Shown: positions 36,959 to 44,362, numbered from the stretch's first letter. The stretch: 64,000 bases of DNA from JBLEFH01 sp047345645 (GCA_047345645.1 JBLEFH010000006.1), one strand, 5' to 3'. The notes: generated by a model from the sequence alone, not told the origin. Made by a program: numbers and translations.

Positions 36959-37233
36959 AACAGGAAACGGCGGTCTCTTTCGCGCAGGACTATATCCTCT
37001 GGCTGATCCAGCAGGAGGACCGGCTCGCCGGGTTCATGAACGGCACCGGCAACAGCGTGACCGAGCTGCGCGCCGGTGCCGGCGATCCGGCCTTTCTGGC
37101 GGGCCTGCTCGACTGGCTGCTCACGGATGAGGCGCAAATCCTCGATTTCGCGCAGGAAACCCAAATCCCGCCGGAGCGCGTGCTCGAAGCCCGCGCCGCG
37201 CTCCCCGGCGGCGATGTGCCTCACTGGACCTGA
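36955..37233 (+). CDS. DUF3572 family protein
   Basis: A 92-residue protein with the DUF3572 pattern (AQDYILWLIQQEDRLAGFM, DWLLTDEAQILDFAQE). No known function. It overlaps the sensor gene by four bases and its last 13 bases run into the converging phosphatase gene. Confidence 0.85.
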   Translation: MKQETAVSFAQDYILWLIQQEDRLAGFMNGTGNSVTELRAGAGDPAFLAGLLDWLLTDEAQILDFAQETQIPPERVLEARAALPGGDVPHWT

Positions 37234-37910
37234 GCGAGCCAGCCCGGCAATTCGGAAATATCCTCCAGCACCACATCCGCATGGGGCGCCAGTTCCTCGC
37301 GGCTGCGCGTGCCGGTCAGAACGGCGACACAAGTGCAACCCGCCGCGCGGCCCGCTTTCATATCCGCAATGGAATCGCCGATCATCACCGCATCGCTGGC
37401 CTTGCGGTCGAGCTTCTCCAGCGCCGCCGTCACCATCCCCGGATCGGGCTTTGCGCCAAAGCCGCTGTCAAACCCGACGACGGCGCGGAAATAGCGCTCC
37501 ACCCCGAAATGCGCCATCTGCCCGCGCGCGGAGGTCTCGCCGTCGTTGGTGACGATCGCCATCGCATAGCCCTCATCCGCCAGCGCTTTCAAAAACGGCG
37601 CGAGTTCCATCACCGGCACCGGCATCGCGCCCGCAAAGGCCGCATGGGCAGCGCGCTGGATCTGCTCGTGCGACACCTGTGGGAACCCGTCCCGGATGAT
37701 CTCCTCCATCTGCGGCCCGGCGGCGTGCACCAGCGGCGAGCCTGCGGCGATATGCCCCTCCGGCGAGATCTGCAAATACGCGCAAAGCTCGGCAAACAGC
37801 GCGTCATCACCGCCCGCAACGCCCCGCACCATCTTCAAAAACGGCCCCTGCCAGCTTTTGCGAAAATCAAACAGCGTGCCGTCTTTATCAAATAGCAATG
37901 CGCGGATCAT
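37221..37910 (-). CDS. HAD-family phosphatase (phosphoglycolate phosphatase-like)
   Basis: A 229-residue HAD hydrolase: motif I FDKDGTLFDF at residues 7-16, motif II TNDGE, motif III K in GFGAKPDPGM and motif IV GDSIADMKAG. The C1 cap fits the Gph-like group. Start at 37910; the frame upstream is not coding. Confidence 0.9.
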   Translation of the reverse strand: MIRALLFDKDGTLFDFRKSWQGPFLKMVRGVAGGDDALFAELCAYLQISPEGHIAAGSPLVHAAGPQMEEIIRDGFPQVSHEQIQRAAHAAFAGAMPVPVMELAPFLKALADEGYAMAIVTNDGETSARGQMAHFGVERYFRAVVGFDSGFGAKPDPGMVTAALEKLDRKASDAVMIGDSIADMKAGRAAGCTCVAVLTGTRSREELAPHADVVLEDISELPGWLAQVQ

Positions 37911-38052
37911 GGGGGGTCTCCTTCTGCTCGTCCCCTCCCTATCCGCCCGCGCGCGGGCAAGCAACGCCTCAAAGATTGCGCCGCGCGCGACCTCGCGTCT
38001 AAGCTGGCCCTGCGCGAACTCACTCGCGCCAAAAACAAACGGAGGAGCTTCC

Positions 38053-39777
38053 ATGCGACATGTCATGACGTCTCTCATTCCTATTGCTGCAAGTTTTGCA
38101 CTCACCCTCCCCGCCCTTGCGCAGGAGGACGCGATTTATTCCGGGATGGACCGGATTCATCCGGTCTGGGCCGAAAATGGCATGGTCGCCGCGCAGGAAG
38201 CGGTGGCCGCACGGGTCGGCCTTGAGATCCTCGAACAGGGCGGCAATGCGGTCGATGCCGGGGTCGCCGTGGCCTTCGCGCTGGCGGTGACGCTGCCGCG
38301 CGCGGGCAATCTGGGCGGCGGCGGGTTCATGATCGTGCATGACGCGGAAAGCGGCGAGACCAAGGCGATTGACTACCGCGAAATGGCCCCCGCCGGTGCG
38401 GAGCGCGATATGTTCCTCGATGAGAATGGCGACGCCGATAGCGAGCTGTCGCGCTTCACCGGCAAGGCCGCGGGCGTGCCCGGCACGGTCGCCGGGATGC
38501 AGCTTGCCCTCGATGAATATGGCACCATGACCATGGCCGAGGTGATCGCCCCCGCCATCCGTCTCGCCGAAGAGGGCATCGAAGTCACCCCCGCCCTTGC
38601 GGACAGTCTGATCGCGCTCGAAGAGCGGCTGAAGAAATGGCCGTCCTCGGAGGCGATTTTCTACACTGAAGACGGCTTCTACGCTCCCGGCGACACGCTG
38701 GTGCAGGCGGATCTCGCAAACACTCTCAAAGCCATTGCCGAGCAAGGTCCGGCGGGCTTCTATGAAGGCCCGGTCGCCGAGCAGATCGCTGCCGCCGTGC
38801 AGGCTGCCGATGGCCCGATGACCGTCGAGGATCTCGCCAATTACGAGGCCAAGATCCGCGAGCCCGTCACCGGCACCTATCGCGGCTATGATATCGTCTC
38901 AATGCCGCCGCCCTCCTCCGGCGGGATCCATATCATCCAGATCCTGAACACCATGGAAGGCTGGCCCATTGGCGCGCTCGGGTCCAACAGCGCGCAAACC
39001 GTGCATCTGATGGCCGAAGCGATGAAACGCGCCTATGCGGACCGCTCCGAATTTCTGGGCGATTCCGATTTCGTGGATGTCCCGATCGCGGAGCTGACCT
39101 CCAAGGATTACGCCGAAGACATTCGCGCGCAAATCGGCGATTACGCGACTCCGTCGGAGAACATCAAACCCGCCGATCTCGCGCCTTACGAGTCGAATGA
39201 AACCACCCATTTCTCGATCATGGACAAGGATGGCAATGCGGTGTCGAACACCTACACCATCAACTTCTCCTATGGCTCGGGCATGGTGGCGGACGGCACC
39301 GGCGTTCTGATGAACAACGAGATGGACGATTTCTCCGCCAAGCCGGGCGTGCCGAACGCTTACGGGCTGATCGGCGGCGACGCCAACGCGGTGGAGCCGG
39401 GCAAACGCCCCCTCTCCTCCATGTCGCCGACCATCGTGATGAAGGACGGCGAGGTCTTCCTCGTCACCGGCTCCCCCGGCGGCGCGCGGATCATTACGAC
39501 GACGCTTCAGGTGATCTCCAACGTCATCGACCACAAGATGAACGTCGCCGAAGCCACCAACGCGCCGCGCTTCCACCACCAATGGCTGCCGGATGAGCTT
39601 CGGATCGAGGAAGGCTTCAGCGCCGACACCCTCAACATCCTGCGCGGCAAGGGCCACACGCCGGTGGAAATGGACGTGATGGGCTCGACCCAATCCATCC
39701 TGAACGATCCGGAGACGGGGTTTTTCTTGGGCGCGTCTGACCCGAGGGCAGCGGGAGCTGCGACGGTTGGGTATTAA
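38053..39777 (+). CDS. ggt: gamma-glutamyltransferase
   Basis: A 574-residue periplasmic N-terminal nucleophile hydrolase: signal peptide to about residue 24, EQGGNAVDAGVAVAFAL near residue 62, and the processing site with catalytic Thr in NETTHFSIMD near 400, followed by the conserved PGKRPLSSMSPTIV and GSPGG. It splits glutathione and related gamma-glutamyl compounds. Complete length. ATG follows GGAGGAGCTTCC. Confidence 0.95.
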   Translation: MRHVMTSLIPIAASFALTLPALAQEDAIYSGMDRIHPVWAENGMVAAQEAVAARVGLEILEQGGNAVDAGVAVAFALAVTLPRAGNLGGGGFMIVHDAESGETKAIDYREMAPAGAERDMFLDENGDADSELSRFTGKAAGVPGTVAGMQLALDEYGTMTMAEVIAPAIRLAEEGIEVTPALADSLIALEERLKKWPSSEAIFYTEDGFYAPGDTLVQADLANTLKAIAEQGPAGFYEGPVAEQIAAAVQAADGPMTVEDLANYEAKIREPVTGTYRGYDIVSMPPPSSGGIHIIQILNTMEGWPIGALGSNSAQTVHLMAEAMKRAYADRSEFLGDSDFVDVPIAELTSKDYAEDIRAQIGDYATPSENIKPADLAPYESNETTHFSIMDKDGNAVSNTYTINFSYGSGMVADGTGVLMNNEMDDFSAKPGVPNAYGLIGGDANAVEPGKRPLSSMSPTIVMKDGEVFLVTGSPGGARIITTTLQVISNVIDHKMNVAEATNAPRFHHQWLPDELRIEEGFSADTLNILRGKGHTPVEMDVMGSTQSILNDPETGFFLGASDPRAAGAATVGY

Positions 39778-39787
39778 AGTGAGATCA

Positions 39788-39813
39788 GAAAAGGGGCCAC
39801 GCGGCCCCTTTTT
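39788..39813 (+). terminator. terminator of ggt
   Basis: AAAAGGGGCC - ACGC - GGCCCCTTTTT, ten bases after the ggt stop. Confidence 0.92.
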
Positions 39814-39897
39814 ACCTAAACGAGGGTTCATCGGTTGATCCGGCACCCGATAGCGCCCTAAAACTCCCCCTCAGACACTCAGAAAACAGGCAAAACC

Positions 39898-40221
39898 ATG
39901 CCCGACACACCGAGCGCCAGCACGTCCGATTTCGTGATCAACAGCCCGCTCGCCTTGCCGGTCCTCATCATCCTGTTTCTCTATTTTTTTGTCCGGTATT
40001 TTCTGGTGCTGCTGGCCATCCTCGACGCGGTCATCTTCGGTTTCTACGATCTTATGACCCGGCATCTCGACAAGATGCAGAGCCTCCGTGCCGCCCCATG
40101 GTGGCCGTCAAAAGGCAAGCGCCGCAAAATCCTGATCCACTGGCTGATCGCGACCGGCCTGCTCATCGCCTTCATCCTGATCGCCTTCCGGCTTCGCTGG
40201 ATCGAGCAGGTCCCCAACTGA
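39898..40221 (+). CDS. small membrane protein, unknown
   Basis: A 107-residue protein with two to three predicted helices (residues 18-50 and 84-99) separated by a basic cytoplasmic segment (PSKGKRRKILIHW). No known family recognised. Last gene of chromosomal type before the join; GC content is like the left part. Confidence 0.75.
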   Translation: MPDTPSASTSDFVINSPLALPVLIILFLYFFVRYFLVLLAILDAVIFGFYDLMTRHLDKMQSLRAAPWWPSKGKRRKILIHWLIATGLLIAFILIAFRLRWIEQVPN

Positions 40222-40299
40222 CGGGAACGACCTCACGTGTCCCACGCCCTGATTTTGAGGGACACCCAAGCCAACCCGCGTTGGACAAAAATCAAGGAT

Positions 40300-40349
40300 T
40301 GGCGATCCCACGAGGACTCGAACCCCGAACCTGCTGATTAGAAGTCAGC
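40300..40349 (-). pseudogene. 3' remnant of a chromosomal tRNA-Arg (UCU), probable attachment site
   Basis: On the minus strand the anticodon arm GCTGACTTCTAATCAGC, variable bases, T arm CGGGGTTCGAGTCCTCG, acceptor strand TGGGATC, discriminator G and an encoded CCA are all present. The D arm and the 5' acceptor strand are absent: left of the anticodon stem the sequence changes to unrelated AT-rich DNA (ending CATACGGACGA). The break at the anticodon stem is where many tRNA-specific integrases cross over. Confidence 0.8.
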
Positions 40350-40406
40350 TCGTCCGTATGTATTTTCAATGGGTTAGGTAGTGCGTGTCTCTTTGATGTC
40401 TCTACG

Positions 40407-40479
40407 TGGTCGCGGTGGGACTCGAACCCACATACTTCCGTTTAGAAGACGGATGCTAATCCAGTTTAGCTACGCGACC
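40407..40479 (-). tRNA. phage tRNA-Arg (UCU)
   Basis: Acceptor GGTCGCG pairs with CGCGACC, anticodon stem-loop CCGTCTTCTAAACGG gives UCU, T arm GTGGGTTCGAGTCCCAC; CCA is not encoded. It is a complete gene, of different sequence from the remnant beside it. Carrying a tRNA for AGA/AGG suits the AT-richer codon use of the phage. Confidence 0.93.
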
Positions 40480-40515
40480 GCGTATTTCCATCTCTACGCT
40501 GCTGAAGCTAGACTT

Positions 40516-40926
40516 TCAAGCTGACTGCGAGACGCTGTGCTCTATGGCACGGGTATCAGCAGATTGCAACGGCAGTGGCAACGGCTCACCTTTACCAATC
40601 TCTGCTGTGCGTCCACTTACGACAAGTTGACGCACCTTATCTGTGTATTGTGAGAGCAGTGTTTCCATTTCAGGCGGACAATCGCGCTCTATCTGTTTCC
40701 AATCATCACCTGTGTTGGGTTGGTAGTGCGGAAACCAGCCAGTGTAAAAGTGATAATCGGGTCGAATGTCGATAATGTGCTTGCCGTCAAAAATGCGTCC
40801 GCCAACCTCTACGGGTTTTTGAGCCATTTTTGCGTGAATGACACGTTCTAAGTCTTTTCCTGCTTCGATAGACACTTTGCTTAGTTGGTCGTAGCCGTAG
40901 CGTACGAGATAGCGATATTGTTTCAT
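40516..40926 (-). CDS. phage protein of unknown function
   Basis: A 136-residue soluble protein (starts MKQYRYLVRYGYDQLSKV) with no motif I know. It overlaps the initiator gene by four bases, is last in the leftward operon and lies nearest to the chromosomal join, a place where an integrase would be expected; it does not resemble one. Confidence 0.7.
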   Translation of the reverse strand: MKQYRYLVRYGYDQLSKVSIEAGKDLERVIHAKMAQKPVEVGGRIFDGKHIIDIRPDYHFYTGWFPHYQPNTGDDWKQIERDCPPEMETLLSQYTDKVRQLVVSGRTAEIGKGEPLPLPLQSADTRAIEHSVSQSA

Positions 40927-41621
40927 AGTATTTCGGTTTTATTGTGTTCCTCTTTGTATCTGATAACTGCATGCTCTAACTGCTTCCACTTGTCACGTAG
41001 TTGCACGGGAGTAGTGATTGTCGGGCAATAGCGCATGGTGTTTGTTTTCGGAAGAAAGCTCACTCGCTTCATAACTTCGTCAAAGCCATATTCTTCAATC
41101 AAGAAGTCACAGGCTGTGCGTTGCGTTTTGTTTCCATAGTAGGCTTTATTTTTTCCGTCCACCGCTTCAAAAGCTTTGATTATGTCTGCTCCCAACACGG
41201 AAAAGCTCGCCTTTTCCTTATGAGTATTACTTTCTTTATAGTATTGCTCCCTTATAGTATTACTTACCGTACGGGTTTTCCCACGTTGGGATTTTCCCAC
41301 GTTGGGATTTTCCGTATGTGGCTCATACGGGTTTTCCGTATGGGGCTTTATGAGAATATGATAAAGCACACGCCCGTTATTTTGACGTTCCCTTTTGATG
41401 AAACCTGCTTGCTCTAACTCTTTGATGCCTGAAAGTGTTGCGTCAACGCCGTCTGAAGCTTCTTCAGCAATACGACGCGTTGAAAAGTTCCAACCGTCAG
41501 GCTTTGAATAGATAAAGGCATAAATACCTTTTGCTTTCCACGACAATGAGCTGTCCTCTAACAACTTGTTAGTAACCTGTGTAAAACCACTAGGCTGTCG
41601 CTTCGATTTTGATACTGACAT
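40923..41621 (-). CDS. phage replication initiator-like protein with winged-helix start
   Basis: A 232-residue protein: a winged-helix N-terminal part (SSLSWKAKGIYAFIYSKPDG, STRRIAEEASDG, IKELEQAGFIKRERQ, residues 23-90), a polar linker that repeats PHTENP, and a helical C-terminal part. This is the build of phage O/DnaD-like initiators. The DNA coding the linker contains iteron-like repeats and an AT-rich stretch, as in the lambda O gene. Not all similar HTH proteins are initiators, so function is a strong guess. Confidence 0.75.
   Translation of the reverse strand: MSVSKSKRQPSGFTQVTNKLLEDSSLSWKAKGIYAFIYSKPDGWNFSTRRIAEEASDGVDATLSGIKELEQAGFIKRERQNNGRVLYHILIKPHTENPYEPHTENPNVGKSQRGKTRTVSNTIREQYYKESNTHKEKASFSVLGADIIKAFEAVDGKNKAYYGNKTQRTACDFLIEEYGFDEVMKRVSFLPKTNTMRYCPTITTPVQLRDKWKQLEHAVIRYKEEHNKTEIL
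41195..41345. other. probable phage replication origin inside the initiator gene
   Basis: Four iteron-like units with the core GGG(A)TTTTCC begin at 41273, 41288, 41304 and 41329; two are the near-identical GGGWTTTTCCCACGTT and two continue as CCGTATG. On their 3' side (in gene sense) lies an AT-rich stretch from 41270 to 41195 with three AGTATT copies, two of them as TTATAGTATT. The order iterons then AT-rich DNA within an initiator gene is the lambda ori plan. Confidence 0.6.
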
Positions 41622-41777
41622 AATAGAAAAACCGCTCTCAAAGAGAAGAGAGTAACGCTAGTGTCTTCGCGCACTAGTGGGGTTTCTCCCCTCTCTTCCC
41701 CTTGATAACGGTCTTAATTTAAGCGAAGAAGATGTATAACACAGTACTCCGCGCGTTACAACGTAGTACTACAGTAC

Positions 41778-41786
41778 ATTATACCA
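41778..41786 (-). promoter_or_regulatory. extended -10 promoter of the initiator operon
   Basis: TTGGTATAAT on the minus strand (TGnTATAAT form), about 155 bases before the initiator gene. In between lie an inverted repeat CTAGTG/CACTAG (about 41660-41680) and purine-rich repeats. Confidence 0.5.
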
Positions 41787-41795
41787 ATACACAAA

Positions 41796-41861
41796 AACCG
41801 CCTGTGGGGGCGGTTGTGGATAAGAAAAAAGCCCCGTGTCTACGAGGCATGAAGGCTTTTT
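41796..41861 (-). terminator. two tandem terminators of the ninG operon, with a DnaA box
   Basis: First AAAAAGCC ... GGCTTTTT (41826-41861), then AACCGCC - TGTGGG - GGCGGTT with TTTTTG on the minus side (41796-41815). A perfect DnaA box TTATCCACA (minus strand, 41815-41823) sits between the two hairpins. Confidence 0.75.
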
Positions 41862-41896
41862 GCTCAATATTACAAATATTGAATACTTCTATTTTA

Positions 41897-42079
41897 CTAC
41901 CCCTCGCACGAAACGCAAGTGCTGTCTGGTGCAGCGTTTACCACCACCTCTTTGTACGTGTAGCCTTTTTCGGCAAGGTCTTGATGATACGCAAGGTCTT
42001 TGTCGTTGCTGATAACTGCAATGGTTTGTTCGTTGTCGGGCGCTGTGCGAATGTAGCGCGTGCCTTTTTGGAGTGTCAT
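41897..42079 (-). CDS. small phage protein with C-terminal CxxC
   Basis: Sixty residues from the ATG at 42079 (MTLQKGTRYIRTAP...), ending in STCVSCEG. An in-frame ATG at 42112 would overlap the previous gene. The TATAAT at 42086-42091 ends six bases before 42079, which predicts a leaderless message from this start. No family recognised. Confidence 0.65.
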   Translation of the reverse strand: MTLQKGTRYIRTAPDNEQTIAVISNDKDLAYHQDLAEKGYTYKEVVVNAAPDSTCVSCEG

Positions 42080-42085
42080 TTGCCT

Positions 42086-42094
42086 ATTATAGCA
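42086..42094 (-). promoter_or_regulatory. extended -10 element, start-proximal
   Basis: TGCTATAAT on the minus strand, followed by AGGCAA and the ATG at 42079. Same TGCTATAATAG core as before ninG. No good -35 is seen. Confidence 0.5.
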
Positions 42095-42413
42095 AACTGT
42101 CTCTGTAGGCATCTAAGAGGCTGTCGATGCTAGGAAACGGCACGTAGACACCTAGCTCTGACATGAGCTTATTGTATTCCTCAAACACCTCGTTGACTTG
42201 GTCGGTGGTGAGTTCGGTAGTGCTTTTCGTACCGTACATGCTTTCTTGAATAGCACGCCATACGGCTTTGACCAGCTCTGGCGTAGGCTCTATGCGGTGC
42301 TGTTCCATTTTGGTAACGATAGTACGCATAGTGACACCTTCCTCGACTAACGCTTTTGAGGTGTTATCAAATAATTTGTGCAAGCTACGGTTTTGAAGAG
42401 TGGTTCGTTTCAT
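42087..42413 (-). CDS. conserved phage protein of the ninG neighbourhood
   Basis: A 108-residue protein beginning TTLQNRSLHKLFDNTSK, with WRAIQESMYGTKSTTELTT and VYVPFPSID. I recognise this as a small conserved phage protein usually next to recombination genes such as ninB/ninG; its biochemical role is not known. It overlaps ninG by four bases. Confidence 0.75.
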   Translation of the reverse strand: MKRTTLQNRSLHKLFDNTSKALVEEGVTMRTIVTKMEQHRIEPTPELVKAVWRAIQESMYGTKSTTELTTDQVNEVFEEYNKLMSELGVYVPFPSIDSLLDAYRDSLL

Positions 42414-42784
42414 TTGCTCTTATAGTACGCGATACGTTCTAAAAGCCAAGCTTTGCTATCCCCAGTATACGGCTTGCGAAAGTTGCGCTCGATAGTTTCA
42501 AGCTCTTTTTTGCCGTACTTTCTAACGATTGCTTTTCGATAGTTAGGGATATTGCCATGCAAGAAACAGTTACACTCACCACACTGGCAGTGCACGTTTG
42601 TTTCGCTGTAGTAGTATTCTAAACCGCACGCAGACTTTGGCATGTAGTGTCCAGCCTGTGCGTTGCGTCCCTCTACCTTTTTGCCACAGGTAAAGCAGAT
42701 GTTCTTGTCGCGTTTTTTGATATAGCGTGCGAAGTGTCGCCAGAGTGTCTTTTTAAGAGAGGCGACAGTTTGAGTTTTTGCCAC
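42410..42784 (-). CDS. ninG: NinG/Rap-like recombination protein
   Basis: A 124-residue protein with the NinG pattern: CFTCGKKVEGRNAQAGHYMPKS (two Cys, then QAGHY), NVHCQCGECNCFLHGN and the end YYKSK. In lambda, NinG (Rap) promotes recombination and cuts branched DNA; the Cys/His set resembles an HNH-type zinc fold. It begins with GTG at 42784, six bases after TATAAT. Confidence 0.9.
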   Translation of the reverse strand: MAKTQTVASLKKTLWRHFARYIKKRDKNICFTCGKKVEGRNAQAGHYMPKSACGLEYYYSETNVHCQCGECNCFLHGNIPNYRKAIVRKYGKKELETIERNFRKPYTGDSKAWLLERIAYYKSK

Positions 42785-42790
42785 CTCTCT

Positions 42791-42799
42791 ATTATAGCA
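42791..42799 (-). promoter_or_regulatory. extended -10 promoter directly before ninG
   Basis: TGCTATAAT then AGAGAG and GTG. The start of transcription would fall on the start codon. No clear -35. Confidence 0.5.
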
Positions 42800-42800
42800 G

Positions 42801-43076
42801 TTAGCCGATAGGACAGTCTTTCAGCATTGCCTCGGTTCTTATAGACTCTGTGTTGCCAGAATACATTGGATTTATGAGCATTCCGACATTGCCACCCTGT
42901 CGCTTTTGATACTCTGCTTGCAACTCACTGCACGACATCTGCGATATGCGATGCCTATAATCGTTTTGGTCGCTTGAAAGTGCATTTGTGGCGGCGTTTG
43001 TGATTGCATAGCCACCTGCGGCGGCACAGCCTTGTAGCAACATTGCGCCTACGATAAAAATTGAAACTCTTTTCAC
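42801..43076 (-). CDS. phage-encoded lipoprotein
   Basis: A 91-residue protein with a signal peptide and lipobox LLQGC (Cys near residue 17), small-residue stretch AAAGGYAITNAATNAL, and two more Cys. Starts with GTG after GAGGGTCAA. It could be a host-surface modifier such as a superinfection-exclusion lipoprotein or an outer spanin-like piece, but there is no direct sign. Confidence 0.7.
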   Translation of the reverse strand: MKRVSIFIVGAMLLQGCAAAGGYAITNAATNALSSDQNDYRHRISQMSCSELQAEYQKRQGGNVGMLINPMYSGNTESIRTEAMLKDCPIG

Positions 43077-43139
43077 TTGACCCTCACTCTTTATGGTCGG
43101 GACAGTCTAGCGGGACGCGATTCGACGTCAACCTTTTTG

Positions 43140-43210
43140 TTGGCTTTCAGGGAGTCGAACCCCGATTATCTGCTTCAAAAACAGGCGTCCTACCGTTAGA
43201 CGAAAAGCCA
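43140..43210 (-). tRNA. phage tRNA-Gln (UUG)
   Basis: Acceptor TGGCTTT pairs with AAAGCCA, D arm CTAACGGTAGG, anticodon stem-loop GCCTGTTTTTGAAGCAG giving UUG, T arm GGGGTTCGACTCCC, discriminator A; CCA not encoded. The U1-A72 pair is typical of tRNA-Gln. Confidence 0.9.
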
Positions 43211-43382
43211 ATTTCACAAGCTGTTATGAGGGGGTAAGGATTTGCCAAAAGAGTATAGAGCAACCATACGGAAGCCCATCATTTGTGTAGTCACCTTACA
43301 TTGCCTTCGGAGATGCACTCTCCTATTGACCGTAACAGTGCATGTCTATGCGTCTACCTATTCCGCCACCCCTCATAACAAC
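43211..43382. other. gap between tRNA-Gln and the next gene
   Basis: No gene was recognised. The minus strand holds a tRNA-Leu-like D arm (TGGCGGAATAGGTAGACGC, about 43351-43369) without a matching anticodon or T arm. Confidence 0.5.
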
Positions 43383-43604
43383 CTACGATTTTTCTTTCGT
43401 GTATTTCTGATACTCACTCACAGACATCTCTCTTATGAGAATACCACCGTCATTTAGTAAATCCGCAACAGTCCACGAGTATGTTGTTGGACTTGTTGTC
43501 TTATCTATGCTCCGAGTTTCGGAATGCTCATTCTCCATTAAGCAAAATGCAACATCTGCATGATATTCGCCTTTATGTTTTTGTGAGACAGTTAGTTTTT
43601 TCAT
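43383..43604 (-). CDS. small phage protein, unknown
   Basis: Seventy-three residues (MKKLTVSQKHKGEYHADVA...), soluble, ending YQKYTKEKS. No motif recognised. A terminator stands just upstream, so it probably has its own promoter in the next gap. Confidence 0.6.
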   Translation of the reverse strand: MKKLTVSQKHKGEYHADVAFCLMENEHSETRSIDKTTSPTTYSWTVADLLNDGGILIREMSVSEYQKYTKEKS

Positions 43605-43618
43605 ATGTTTGTGAGAAA

Positions 43619-43640
43619 GAAAAGCACACCGTAGCGTGCT
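43619..43640 (-). terminator. terminator of the operon ending at 43854
   Basis: Minus strand AGCACGCTACGGTGTGCT followed by TTTCTTTC. Confidence 0.65.
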
Positions 43641-43853
43641 AGTTGTATTGGCGATTGGTTCGGTCTTGCCGTGCCTTCTCTATCTTCGCCAATTGCTTCC
43701 ATCGGTACGATTGCGGTCATACCGATTGAGTGAGAAATGTTCTCTGTAGCAGTGGAAAGTATAAATACTTATATACCACTATCACAAACTATATTTTTTC
43801 ACAGTTTATTTATAATTTGAATCTGAGAGGTTGCAATTCATTTCTGCATCTCC
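43641..43853. other. 213-base gap, no gene seen
   Basis: Contains an inverted pair ATTGGCGA/TCGCCAAT (about 43648 and 43688) and AT-rich DNA near 43760-43820. No reading frame looks coding. Confidence 0.5.
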
Positions 43854-44057
43854 TCAAACATCAACTCGATAGTAGTTGTCCATATACTCCACGTAACGTA
43901 TGGGAGTAGGATAATCATTGTATATCTCCTTGTGTGTTTTGATGAGCCACGTGAGCCACCGTTTCATTTGCTGTTTCTCTGGTTTGTTTCTCGCACGGCG
44001 TTTCTTCCGTTTTTCGAGTTGACCCTTGGTCAGTCTGTATTTTCTTGAGTAAGCCAT
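43854..44057 (-). CDS. small basic phage protein
   Basis: Sixty-seven residues from the ATG at 44057 (MAYSRKYRLTKGQLEKRKK...), very basic in its first half, then aromatic. A good ribosome binding site GGGAGG lies seven bases before. It overlaps the preceding gene in another frame by 143 bases, unusual even for a phage. Confidence 0.65.
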   Translation of the reverse strand: MAYSRKYRLTKGQLEKRKKRRARNKPEKQQMKRWLTWLIKTHKEIYNDYPTPIRYVEYMDNYYRVDV

Positions 44058-44232
44058 TTGATACCTCCCAGTAAAAACAAGCTTTGCAGTGTGGACGCGG
44101 ATGCCAGAAGCATACGAAGTCCAGCAGTGGAACAATGAGCCAGCCCTCACGATACGCACGAGAGCAAAGCATTTCTTCAACACCGCCACAGAGGTAGCGG
44201 TTCGCTTTACGTGAAAGCCAAACTCGCCACAT
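43915..44232 (-). CDS. phage protein with Cys/His/Trp-rich middle, overlapping the next gene
   Basis: A 105-residue frame. Its first 58 residues (starting MWRVWLSRKANRYLCGG, with CFWHPRPHCKACFYWE) look coding and follow AGGAGAAAAAAG, a good site, under a TGGTATACT promoter. The last third lies fully inside the next gene and is polar and featureless; the real protein may be shorter after a frameshift. Confidence 0.5.
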   Translation of the reverse strand: MWRVWLSRKANRYLCGGVEEMLCSRAYREGWLIVPLLDFVCFWHPRPHCKACFYWEVSNGLLKKIQTDQGSTRKTEETPCEKQTRETANETVAHVAHQNTQGDIQ

Positions 44233-44362
44233 CTTTTTTCTCCTGTAATGAGCTTCTACGTTTAGTATACCACGTGCTGTTTTTAGTTATCCACAGCAGT
44301 AGTGCTTGCATTATTTCTGTAGCAATATACTATATATGTATAGCAATAAGAAATACAAAAAT
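44233..44362. promoter_or_regulatory. divergent early promoter region with a DnaA box
   Basis: Leftward: TGGTATACT (minus, 44264-44272), an extended -10, before the gene at 44232. Rightward: AT-rich TTGCATTATT...AATATACTATAT (44307-44335) before the gene at 44363. A perfect TTATCCACA at 44287-44295 sits between the two. Confidence 0.6.

Noticed and set aside
43300..43376. tRNA-Leu gene on the minus strand
   Set aside because: Only the D-arm pattern TGGCGGAATAGGTAGACGC is present; no proper anticodon arm, T arm or 3' acceptor strand was found.
40516..44232. integrase or repressor gene near the join
   Set aside because: None of the leftward genes has tyrosine or serine recombinase motifs or a Cro/CI-like repressor pattern; lysogeny genes, if any, are outside the window.
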